A stretch of 39,480 bases of DNA from Promethearchaeota archaeon (GTDB lineage: Archaea; Asgardarchaeota; Lokiarchaeia; Sigyniarchaeales; SOKP01), in assembly GCA_011364925.1 (NCBI GenBank), contig RDOA01000033.1, forward strand, positions 1 to 39,480, in the 5' to 3' direction. Below, piece after piece: positions 17,886 through 25,343 of the stretch (positions within the stretch are counted from its first letter, which is position 1; each line of letters begins with the position of its first letter). The notes beneath the pieces are model-generated. The model had not been told where the DNA came from. It saw only the letters and a program-made list of their open reading frames with translations, and did not search any database. The position numbers and the translations under genes are program-made.

Positions 17886-18776
17886 TTAAAATTCAAAACC
17901 GCATTTTGTGCAAATACTTTTCTTTGCGTATTGAGGTTTGGGAATATAACTTAAAATTTTTGATTTATCCTCAACTTCCTTAATCGCAAATCCAGTAGCC
18001 CCACAATTTGGACAGATTCTTCTACCTGATCCAATTCCAGCAGCTGGACTGGGCATTGGGGTTGTACTGGGAGAAGAAGTTGGTGAGGTGCCAAATGAAG
18101 GACTACTCCCAAGAGTTGGAGATTGAGTAGTAATGCCTTGAGCTAGACTTGATGGCATTACAGCTTTAGGTTCTTTTAATTCTTGAATTCTTCTATCTTT
18201 ATAAGCTGATTCTTCTTGTAACCTGGCAATTTGATTCTGTAACGGTCCGATCTGTTGCTGTAAGTTCATATTCTCCTGTTGAACCTGTTGAAGTTGGCCC
18301 TCTAATTGGGGAATGTGAGCTTGTAGTTGTGCCTTCTCATTATTTATTTGAGAAATTTGATTTTGAAAACCCTCCATTGATGACTGAAGACTTCGAATTT
18401 GTCCCGTTAATTGGTTGATTTGATTATCCTTACTCATAAGTTGAGCATTTAAATTAGCACATTCAGCATTCGCTTGATTAACTTGGTTCTGCAATTGACC
18501 TATTTTCGTATCTCTATCTTGAACTTGAGACATCACAGCATTATAGTCTGCTTGTGTAGGACCGGTTGGGATTGCGGGTGCAGTTCCATATACTGGGGAT
18601 TCAAATGATGGTGTAGGAGGAGGTGTAGGTGGCGCCATTGTGGGAGGAGGTGTTGTAGGGGGAGGCATCGAAGGGGGAGGCATCGAAGGTGGTTGAAACG
18701 GGGGAGGACCCCTAGGCTTGTATTCGTCCTCGTCATCTCTTTCATATTCTTCCGACATAATTATCTTCTCTTTCAT
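17886..18776 (-). CDS. Proline-rich, coiled-coil, zinc-ribbon protein of unknown function
   Basis: This is a 296-residue protein in four parts. An acidic start (SEEYERDDEDEY) is followed by a Pro-rich segment of about 20-65 with repeated PPPSM/PPPT units. A Gln/Asn-rich coiled coil of about 78-200 contains heptad-like N-Q-I-x-x-L phrases. A Ser/Thr/Pro linker leads to a C-terminal zinc ribbon of about 253-296 with CPNC and, about 30 residues on, CTKC. No membrane segment is seen. The layout suggests a scaffold or adaptor that binds proteins through the Pro-rich arm and nucleic acid or protein through the ribbon; that is inference. I used the ATG at 18776 with AGGA four bases before it. An ATG at 18758 (MSEEYERD) gives a more natural N terminus and is a real alternative. 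Confidence 0.75.
   Translation of the reverse strand: MKEKIIMSEEYERDDEDEYKPRGPPPFQPPSMPPPSMPPPTTPPPTMAPPTPPPTPSFESPVYGTAPAIPTGPTQADYNAVMSQVQDRDTKIGQLQNQVNQANAECANLNAQLMSKDNQINQLTGQIRSLQSSMEGFQNQISQINNEKAQLQAHIPQLEGQLQQVQQENMNLQQQIGPLQNQIARLQEESAYKDRRIQELKEPKAVMPSSLAQGITTQSPTLGSSPSFGTSPTSSPSTTPMPSPAAGIGSGRRICPNCGATGFAIKEVEDKSKILSYIPKPQYAKKSICTKCGFEF
18661..18689 (-). repeat. 15-bp tandem repeat inside the Pro-rich coding segment
   Basis: GGAGGCATCGAAGG occurs at 18661-18674 and again at 18676-18689, a 15-bp period that encodes successive PPPSM units on the leftward strand. Related, less exact copies continue to about 18630. This is a local slippage-type expansion within the gene. Confidence 0.7.
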
Positions 18777-18817
18777 TTAATCCTAAAAATTACATTATCT
18801 GTAACTTTAATAGTGAA

Positions 18818-18834
18818 TTTTGTTTATAAACTAT
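18818..18834 (-). promoter_or_regulatory. TATA-like promoter of the Pro-rich/zinc-ribbon gene
   Basis: GTTTATAAAC (18822-18831) is a perfect 10-base palindrome matching an archaeal TATA box. Its centre is about 50 bases before the ATG at 18776, giving a predicted start near 18800 and a leader of about 25 bases. This is pattern-based only. Confidence 0.4.
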
Positions 18835-18873
18835 GGCACAAAAAGTGATCTGCTTTTACTGGTGTGTAATGAA

Positions 18874-19959
18874 TTAAAAGCAATTCCAGTAAGGTTTTAG
18901 CGAATTCTTCAAATTAGGAATAACTTTATTGCTGATATAATTCATAACATCATTTTCAGATTCTCTAGATTTTTCTTCTATTAAATGATTGTTGTTATTA
19001 AGTACTTGAAGACAATTATAAACAGCCTTGGCTTGTTTATCTATCTCGTAACCTCCCTCAAGTGTAATTAATATTCGATCCTTAGTGTATTTTGCGGCTA
19101 ATTCTTTTATTTTTTTTAAGTAGTTTGCTGGACCTTGGTAGGTCCATCCCATATTCGTAAGTCTATCTGTCCAATGCGTATCAAATCCTGCAGAAATCAA
19201 TATGAACTCCGGTTTGAATTCTTCGCAAACTGGAGCAATAATCTCATTAAAAAATAAAATATTGGCATCATCAGCCGCTCTTGGAGGCATAGGAAAATTG
19301 ATTATTTTGCCTTCTCCTGCTCCTTTTCCAACATCATTGATAAAACCTGTTCCGGGGTATAAAGTCCTTCCATCTTGGTGTGAATCAAAGAAGACGAGTT
19401 CACCATATTCAGAACCATCGTAAAAAATATCAGAAGTTCCATTTCCAGCGTGACAATCCCAATCAATTATTGCAACTCTCTTAAAATTTTTTTCTCTAAA
19501 CAGGTATTCAGCTGCAATAGCGATATTATTAAATATACAAAAACCCGCACACTTATAAGAGTTTGAATGATGACCGGGAGGTCGAACTATCGCAAATGCA
19601 TTGGTCACTCCACCATTCAGAATACTATCAATACCGTTCAAATTTCCTCCAACACTGTATAATGAAGTTTCATAAGTTTTTGCGCATACAGCTGTGTCCA
19701 TATCTAAATTCTGAATATGTCCCGTTATTCTGGCTACTTCGCTAACTTCCTTGACCTCGTTGATTAAACTCTCTTGATGAACATATCTAATTTGTTCTAT
19801 AGTAGCCGCTCTAGGACTTATTAATTTAAAATCAGGATTTTCCAAAACTTTTTTTTCTTCTAAGAAATCCATTATTCCAATTAATCTTTCGTGTGATTCA
19901 ACATGTACTCCAATACGGTGCTCTAAATAAATAGGATCGTATACAATACCTGTATTCAT
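18874..19959 (-). CDS. Histone deacetylase superfamily deacylase (AcuC/HDAC-like)
   Basis: This is a 361-residue protein of the arginase/deacetylase fold. All catalytic residues are visible: the His pair in RPPGHH (130-131), zinc ligands Asp168 and His170 in DWDCHAGNGTSD and Asp260 in SAGFDTH, and the transition-state Tyr304 in EGGYE. The family removes acetyl or other acyl groups from lysine or polyamines; archaeal substrates may include Alba, histones, enzymes or polyamines, and the sequence cannot decide. Length fits the catalytic domain plus a short tail. A GAGGA ribosome site lies seven bases before the ATG at 19959. It is divergent from the small GTPase, with which it shares a 137-bp promoter region. 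Confidence 0.92.
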   Translation of the reverse strand: MNTGIVYDPIYLEHRIGVHVESHERLIGIMDFLEEKKVLENPDFKLISPRAATIEQIRYVHQESLINEVKEVSEVARITGHIQNLDMDTAVCAKTYETSLYSVGGNLNGIDSILNGGVTNAFAIVRPPGHHSNSYKCAGFCIFNNIAIAAEYLFREKNFKRVAIIDWDCHAGNGTSDIFYDGSEYGELVFFDSHQDGRTLYPGTGFINDVGKGAGEGKIINFPMPPRAADDANILFFNEIIAPVCEEFKPEFILISAGFDTHWTDRLTNMGWTYQGPANYLKKIKELAAKYTKDRILITLEGGYEIDKQAKAVYNCLQVLNNNNHLIEEKSRESENDVMNYISNKVIPNLKNSLKPYWNCF

Positions 19960-20020
19960 CTAAACTTCCTCTTTACTTTTAAGTTTAACATTTATTGATA
20001 TACATTTGAGGATTTAATTA

Positions 20021-20040
20021 ATAAACTATTTATAACTTCT
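20021..20040. promoter_or_regulatory. Shared TATA-like element between HDAC-like gene and small GTPase
   Basis: CTATTTATAAC (20026-20036) is the only strong TATA-like sequence in the divergent spacer and reads as TATTTATAA rightward and TTATAAATA leftward. It sits so that starts about 25 bases away would fall near 20057 (GTPase, leader about 40) and 20005 (deacylase, leader about 45). One box serving both directions is an inference. Confidence 0.4.
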
Positions 20041-20096
20041 TATTATGTCGATTGCTAATTAAATTAAATGATCCAACAGAAATTTTTTAGATCAGT

Positions 20097-20609
20097 ATGG
20101 TTTATCGTATTAAAATTATTATTATAGGAGAACCTGGAGTAGGCAAAACTTCATTAGTGAAAAGATTTGTATCTGGTCGCTTTACCAGAGATTATCGTGT
20201 TTCAATAGGAGCTAATTTGTTTGTAAAGGAGTTAGTTTTAAATTCAGAGATCCAAGTCACAATTCAAATCTGGGATATTGCTGGTCAAGAAAAATGGGTA
20301 AAGATGAGACATTTGTATTATAAAGGAGCTCATGGCGCTTTAGTTGTTGGAGACGCTACTAGAGGAAATACTTTTAAACAGTTAAGGGAGTTTTGGCACC
20401 CAGACCTCAAACAATTTTGTGGAAAAATTCCAAGTATTTTAGTAGTAAATAAAGTAGATTTAAAACCTATGATATCTAACAGTGAGGTTGAAAATATTGC
20501 GCAAAACATCGATGTTAACGAAACCATTTTTACATCAGCTAAAAATGGTCAAAATGTTGAGAAGGCATTCCATAAAATTGCTGAAGAAATTGTTGTAAGG
20601 AAAAAATAA
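20097..20609 (+). CDS. Ras/Rab-like small GTPase
   Basis: This is a 170-residue single-domain GTPase. G1 is GEPGVGKT (11-18), G3 is DIAGQE (60-65, keeping the Gln equivalent to Ras Gln61), G4 is NKVD (118-121) and G5 is SAK (147-149). Switch I reads YRVSIGANLF, close to the Rab-like Y-x-x-T-I-G-x-x-F with Ser in place of Thr. Residue 13, equivalent to Ras Gly12, is Pro. The C terminus is VVRKK with no cysteine, so no prenylation site is present; membrane contact would need a partner. Large families of such GTPases are typical of Asgard archaea and point to eukaryote-like trafficking or polarity functions. The effector is unknown. Confidence 0.93.
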   Translation: MVYRIKIIIIGEPGVGKTSLVKRFVSGRFTRDYRVSIGANLFVKELVLNSEIQVTIQIWDIAGQEKWVKMRHLYYKGAHGALVVGDATRGNTFKQLREFWHPDLKQFCGKIPSILVVNKVDLKPMISNSEVENIAQNIDVNETIFTSAKNGQNVEKAFHKIAEEIVVRKK

Positions 20610-20637
20610 AAAGAAAATTCGTATTCTTTGCTAACCA

Positions 20638-21618
20638 CTATAACCCAATAACAAGTTTTACGAATTCTCGTTCTCCAGGATTTAGAAATCGTTCAAAAGC
20701 TTTTTGAATATCTCGGATTGGTATAATTTCAGAGACGAATTTATTCGCATTTATTTTTCCTGAAGAGAAAAAATCAAGAGCGCAGAGAATATCCTCACGA
20801 TCATGACCTAAAACACCCCTTATACTAACTTCCTTAGAATTCAATAGGAACATTGGAAATGATACTTTACCCTTAAACACACCCTCTAATACGATGGATC
20901 CGCCTTTCTTTATTAAATCTATTGCCATTAAAATTGAGTCCTGATTTCCAGCACAGTCAAAAATGAAGGTTGGTTCTCCATTATTTTTTAGGAATTTTTT
21001 AATTTTTGCTGGATTGGGAGGAAAAGAATCTGTTGCCCCGAATTCTATCGCCTTTTCTCTTAAAAATGCTTGCGGCTCTATCACAATAATATAATTTGGA
21101 TTTTTTTCTACTAATAAATAACTTAAGAAACATAATCCGATATTTCCAGCTCCAATAATAATAATATTTTGACTCTCAGCAATTTCACATAATTTTATAG
21201 CCCTACAAGCGTTAGCAAACGACTCAATTAAAACAGCTTCTTTTGTAGAAACAGATTCTGGTATTTTAAATAAATATTTTCTTGGAACCTTTACGAATTC
21301 AGCAAATCCTCCATCTTTAAAGATTCCCATGCCATCAAATTGTCCTTGACTAATATCCAGTGCCACATTTATTCCACATACCTTATCACCTACTTTTACA
21401 TCGCTAATTTCTGATCCTAATTCAACTACTTCTCCTGTGAATTCATGTCCCATTATTAATGGTACCTGATACATCTTAAACTTAAAATTTGTGATGTCAC
21501 TTCCACAAATTCCGCAGTAATTAACCTTGACAATTACTTCATTATTTTCCGCTATCGGTCGGGGATAATCTTCTTTATATACAATTTTTTTGATATCTTC
21601 AAAAACCGCAGCTCTCAT
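20638..21618 (-). CDS. Medium-chain zinc-type alcohol/polyol dehydrogenase family protein
   Basis: This is a 326-residue member of the medium-chain dehydrogenase family. The N-terminal GroES-like domain has the catalytic zinc residues Cys35 (CGICGSD) and His58-Glu59 (GHEFTGE). The Rossmann domain has GAGNIG, with a Glu at the end of the second strand (VIEP), favouring NAD over NADP. The usual four-cysteine structural-zinc lobe is absent: between about 80 and 105 there is only Cys81 and a shortened Gly-rich loop. The likely reaction is oxidation of a secondary alcohol or sugar alcohol, as in threonine or sorbitol dehydrogenases; the substrate is not predictable. It converges with the GTPase gene (28 bp) and is divergent from the iron transporter. 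Confidence 0.88.
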   Translation of the reverse strand: MRAAVFEDIKKIVYKEDYPRPIAENNEVIVKVNYCGICGSDITNFKFKMYQVPLIMGHEFTGEVVELGSEISDVKVGDKVCGINVALDISQGQFDGMGIFKDGGFAEFVKVPRKYLFKIPESVSTKEAVLIESFANACRAIKLCEIAESQNIIIIGAGNIGLCFLSYLLVEKNPNYIIVIEPQAFLREKAIEFGATDSFPPNPAKIKKFLKNNGEPTFIFDCAGNQDSILMAIDLIKKGGSIVLEGVFKGKVSFPMFLLNSKEVSIRGVLGHDREDILCALDFFSSGKINANKFVSEIIPIRDIQKAFERFLNPGEREFVKLVIGL

Positions 21619-21737
21619 AATTGATCATCTCAATTTTTATATGTTATTTAATTCTTTAAGAAGATAAGGATTTCAATATTTTAACATCTTAGCATTTTTA
21701 ATTTTAAAACAAGTAAAATTTAAATAAGGAATAAATT

Positions 21738-22445
21738 ATGGAAGAAAGGAAAGAAGAACACAAAGAGGGAGGAGGAAAAATCCGGAGTGCTATATTAGGA
21801 TTAAATGATGGATTAATATCTACTTTCACATTATTAGTAGGAGTTGCAGCTGCAACTATAGTCTTTAGTGGTGTTGTTATTGTCATTTTGACAGGTATTG
21901 CAGCAATGGTTTCCGGAGCCATAAGCATGGGGTTAGGTGAATATATTTCTTCTAAATCGGAGTATAACTACATAAAAAATGAAATTAAAAGAGAAAGGGC
22001 AGAAATTTCTCTGTTTCCAGAGGAGGAAAAAGCAGAAGTAAGAGTCATATTTAACAAGATGGGATTTGATGGTGATATTTTGGATGCTTGTGTTGATAAT
22101 ATAACCTCTAACGAAGATATTTGGCTAAATTTCTTAATAAAAAGCGAGTTGGGATTAGAACACCCAGAAAACCCTATTATGGGTGCACTTCTAACCTTCG
22201 TTTCGTTTGTTCTTGGAGCTTTTATCCCACTTTTTCCTTACTTTCTTAATCTAGGTTTAGCATCGTTATTCTTGTCTTCAATAATCTCATTTGGTTCTTT
22301 GTTCCTAGTTGGAATTCTAAAAACCAAAATTACAGGAGAATCTTGGATTTTAGGAGGCCTCGAAATGGTATTAATTGGTATTGTGGCTTTTATTGCTTCT
22401 TATGGTATAGGATTAGCCTTAGAGCAAATAATTCCTTCAGTGTAA
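21738..22445 (+). CDS. VIT1/CCC1-family iron (manganese) transporter
   Basis: This is a 235-residue membrane protein with five predicted helices. The family opening reads RSAILGLNDGLISTFTLLVGVAAA, followed by GAISMGLGEYISSKSE, then a soluble helical part rich in Glu (about 85-140) that corresponds to the metal-binding region of plant VIT1. Three more membrane helices complete it. VIT1/CCC1 proteins export ferrous iron or manganese from the cytosol, often for storage or detoxification. An AAGGA ribosome site precedes the ATG. The convergent neighbour is a rubrerythrin, so iron and peroxide handling may be linked locally. Confidence 0.9.
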   Translation: MEERKEEHKEGGGKIRSAILGLNDGLISTFTLLVGVAAATIVFSGVVIVILTGIAAMVSGAISMGLGEYISSKSEYNYIKNEIKRERAEISLFPEEEKAEVRVIFNKMGFDGDILDACVDNITSNEDIWLNFLIKSELGLEHPENPIMGALLTFVSFVLGAFIPLFPYFLNLGLASLFLSSIISFGSLFLVGILKTKITGESWILGGLEMVLIGIVAFIASYGIGLALEQIIPSV

Positions 22446-22459
22446 TTAATTGGCTCTTT

Positions 22460-23032
22460 CTAATTTAAAAATTTTTTAAAAAAAATCTGTTCATGATTGC
22501 AATTAGGACAAACTTTAGGAGGAGCACCTAATTCGACATTTCCACATATTTGACATATATAAATATCAAGATCTTTAATTGTTTCGTTATTATCAAGTTT
22601 TTTTAAGTATTCACTAAATAATTTACTGTGAATAATTTCAGCTTTTCTCGCTAGATTAAACGAGAATTCAGCTAAATATACATCATTTTTTTTTGCTGTT
22701 TTTATATATGATTTGTACATCTTCTTAAATTCAAATGTTTCACCAGAAATTGCCTGAATCAAGTTCTCTCTTGTACTTTTTACTGATTTCTTTAGTTCAT
22801 TTGTATCGTTTTTAACGAAACTGTTCAAATCTGGAGAACTATCAGTTATTTTTTCAATCGCTTTAAGATGGTTTTTTATATGAATAGCTTCCGCATTTGA
22901 AATTGCATTGAATAGTTTGCTAATCTCGTGAAATCCCTCTTTAGCTGCCTTCTCAGCAAACAGTCTATACTTAATTTCTGCGTTACTTTCCCCTAAAATC
23001 GCTTCTTTGAGATTCTCAATTACAGCTGACAT
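22460..23032 (-). CDS. Rubrerythrin (ferritin-like diiron plus rubredoxin-like domain)
   Basis: This protein has about 190 residues. A four-helix ferritin-like domain carries the diiron ligands, with E-x-x-H motifs in EAIHIKNH and EIIHSKLF and further Glu in ESNAEIKY and GETFEF. The C-terminal ribbon has CQIC and CPNC for a rubredoxin-type iron site. Rubrerythrins reduce hydrogen peroxide in anaerobes, taking electrons from rubredoxin or NAD(P)H. I start it at the ATG at 23032 (MSAVIENL) because AGGA lies five bases upstream. An ATG at 23038 adds only Met-Leu and overlaps that site. Its stop faces the VIT1-like gene 14 bp away. Confidence 0.92.
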   Translation of the reverse strand: MSAVIENLKEAILGESNAEIKYRLFAEKAAKEGFHEISKLFNAISNAEAIHIKNHLKAIEKITDSSPDLNSFVKNDTNELKKSVKSTRENLIQAISGETFEFKKMYKSYIKTAKKNDVYLAEFSFNLARKAEIIHSKLFSEYLKKLDNNETIKDLDIYICQICGNVELGAPPKVCPNCNHEQIFFKKFLN

Positions 23033-23101
23033 TAACATCCTAAAAAAATTTGAATAGAAACTGGTGATATGTAATTTAAAATTATTAATTAAATTAATTT
23101 T

Positions 23102-25282
23102 TTAGTCTTTTAATAAGGAATCAGCAGTAGTAAAAAGGGGCAAATATTTATTTTGATTTTTCTTTATTTTCTCTTGGCTTAAATTTCTAGATGAAATTTC
23201 ATCAAACAAGGATGAATCCTTTTGATATGAAAGTCTGCTATAGACTTTTGGATTTAGTTCCTTGACAAATTGTGATAAGTTTAAATCTTTAACACCTTTA
23301 AAATTTTTAATTTTTTGTGGAGATAAGAGGTATAATTTCTCTTTAGCCCTAGTTATTCCCACATAGAAAACTCTTCGTTCTTCCTCATAATCGCTAGTAT
23401 TCATTTTTACTTTATTGGAAGGGAATAAATTTTCAGATAACATAGGAATAAAAACAACCTTCCATTCTAAACCCTTTGCTCGATGTATGGTGGAAAGGGT
23501 TACAGGTGATTGATTTCCGTTATTTGATAGCCCTACTGTTTTTGTTTCGATAGTGGACTTGTTTAAGGCTAAAGCATCTAGAAAGTTTTGAATAGTATCG
23601 TAATTTTGAGAATAGATTGCAATTTGTTTTAGATCTTCTACGCGATCTTGCCAATTGGAATATTGGAGTTTCAAGTGTTTTGTTAATTGATTGATTAATT
23701 TCATAATTACTTCCTTAGATTTATCAACTTTAACAGATGTAAGAAATCCTTTTAAAAATAATAGGACTTCTTCTTGAACTCCTTTAGCTATTTTTAGATT
23801 TTGTAATTTTCGCTTAAATAAACTGTCTGATATTATGCTATTCAGTGGATCAGTCGTATTGGATAAAATATCAAACATTTTTGAAGCGATTTTTTTTCCT
23901 ACCCCTTGGAATTGTGAAAAAATTCTTGACCATGAAATTTCATCTTCTGGATTTTGAATAATTCGAAGATGGGCGAGTAAATCTTTTACATGAGCTCTTT
24001 CAAGAAAAGAAACTCCAGAATGAACTATATACGGTATATTTTGATTTTGTAATTCTAATTCTATTCGTAAAGAATGAAATCCCGCTCTATATAAAACAGC
24101 AATATCACTGAAATTGTATCCATCCTTCTGTAAATCAATTATTTTATTCGCAATGATTATTGCTTGTTGTTCGTCATTCTCCGAGATAATATGAACCGGT
24201 TTTACACCTTTTTTCCGTGTTTTTACCATTTCTTTCCTAAATTGAGATTTATTATGCTTAATAGAATCATTAGCCAGGTTTAGGATTTCAGGGACACTAC
24301 GGTAATTTTGCGTTAATTTATAAATGCGACAATTTTCAAATCGCTTTGAAAATTCCATTATATTTTGGAAGTTAGCACCCCTAAATCCGTAAATGCTTTG
24401 CGCATCATCTCCTACCACCAATATATTACCTTTTTCAGTATATTTCGATAATTTTCGGATGATTTCGTCTTGTAAATAATTTGTATCTTGATATTCATCC
24501 ACTAAGATAAAATTAAATGTAGATGCAATTCTTTGTGCCATGAATCTCTCATCTAAAAGACGATTCCAAAACACTAGCATGTCATCAAAATCAATGAGAT
24601 TGTCTTTCGCTTTTTTATTCTTATAAACTTTATATATTTCTTTGAGTTTTGAAATGATTTTAGAGTCATCATACTGGCTATATTTCCATTTTATCGTTTC
24701 ACTAATTGTTTTATTACAATTTATGGAATAGGATAAAATTTTTCTTGCTGTTTTTGGAGTTGGAAAAGAATTATTGTCAGTTTGAACTTCTGTAGCGTTA
24801 TAAGTGATTTTCATTAGAATGTTAGCGTCAGCTTCATCTATTATAATATAATTTGGTTTGAAGCCTAAAGATTCTGCATATTGTCGAAGGAATCTATTAG
24901 CGATGGAGTGAAAAGTTCCCGCCCAAATCCCTTTTGGTTTAATACCTATTAAAATTTCTACTCGTTTTATCATTTCTGTAGCAGCTTTGTTAGTGAAGGT
25001 CACTAACATAATTTCTGAAGGTTTCACATTCTCAGAGAGAAGTTTTGCTACGCAATATACAATAGTTCTTGTCTTTCCAGAGCCAGCACCAGCAATTATT
25101 AATTGCGGTCCTTTGATCTCGTTTACAACATCAAATTGTTGGTTGTTTAAATCCTTTCTAAAATCAATTTTTGACAAGCCCTCTGAAATAAGGGTTTCAG
25201 TTGAAATTGTATTATCTTCATTAAACACATCAAAAGAAATTTCTTTATTTTTTGTAGGTCTGAGATAGTCGTTTAAATTCAT
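23102..25282 (-). CDS. UvrD/PcrA/Rep-type superfamily 1A DNA helicase
   Basis: This is a 726-residue helicase that unwinds DNA 3' to 5'. Motifs in order are the Q motif LNNQQFDVV, Walker A AGAGSGKT (64-71), motif II VDEYQDTN, motif III GDDAQSIYGFRGA, motif IV QNYRSVPEIL, motif V LSTIHRAKGLEW, and motif VI RRVFYVGITRAKEKL. The complete 1A, 1B, 2A and 2B arrangement is present. UvrD-type enzymes are common in bacteria and patchy in archaea, so this gene may be of bacterial origin; the codon and AT style match the neighbours. The likely role is repair or restart of stalled forks. It lies 61 bp downstream of the mcm stop in the same direction. No ribosome site precedes the ATG. Confidence 0.93.
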   Translation of the reverse strand: MNLNDYLRPTKNKEISFDVFNEDNTISTETLISEGLSKIDFRKDLNNQQFDVVNEIKGPQLIIAGAGSGKTRTIVYCVAKLLSENVKPSEIMLVTFTNKAATEMIKRVEILIGIKPKGIWAGTFHSIANRFLRQYAESLGFKPNYIIIDEADANILMKITYNATEVQTDNNSFPTPKTARKILSYSINCNKTISETIKWKYSQYDDSKIISKLKEIYKVYKNKKAKDNLIDFDDMLVFWNRLLDERFMAQRIASTFNFILVDEYQDTNYLQDEIIRKLSKYTEKGNILVVGDDAQSIYGFRGANFQNIMEFSKRFENCRIYKLTQNYRSVPEILNLANDSIKHNKSQFRKEMVKTRKKGVKPVHIISENDEQQAIIIANKIIDLQKDGYNFSDIAVLYRAGFHSLRIELELQNQNIPYIVHSGVSFLERAHVKDLLAHLRIIQNPEDEISWSRIFSQFQGVGKKIASKMFDILSNTTDPLNSIISDSLFKRKLQNLKIAKGVQEEVLLFLKGFLTSVKVDKSKEVIMKLINQLTKHLKLQYSNWQDRVEDLKQIAIYSQNYDTIQNFLDALALNKSTIETKTVGLSNNGNQSPVTLSTIHRAKGLEWKVVFIPMLSENLFPSNKVKMNTSDYEEERRVFYVGITRAKEKLYLLSPQKIKNFKGVKDLNLSQFVKELNPKVYSRLSYQKDSSLFDEISSRNLSQEKIKKNQNKYLPLFTTADSLLKD

Positions 25283-25343
25283 TTTTTTTATGAAATTTAG
25301 GTTTCTATTTAATTATTCAGAGAGCCTTCAGTATTAAACTGGA

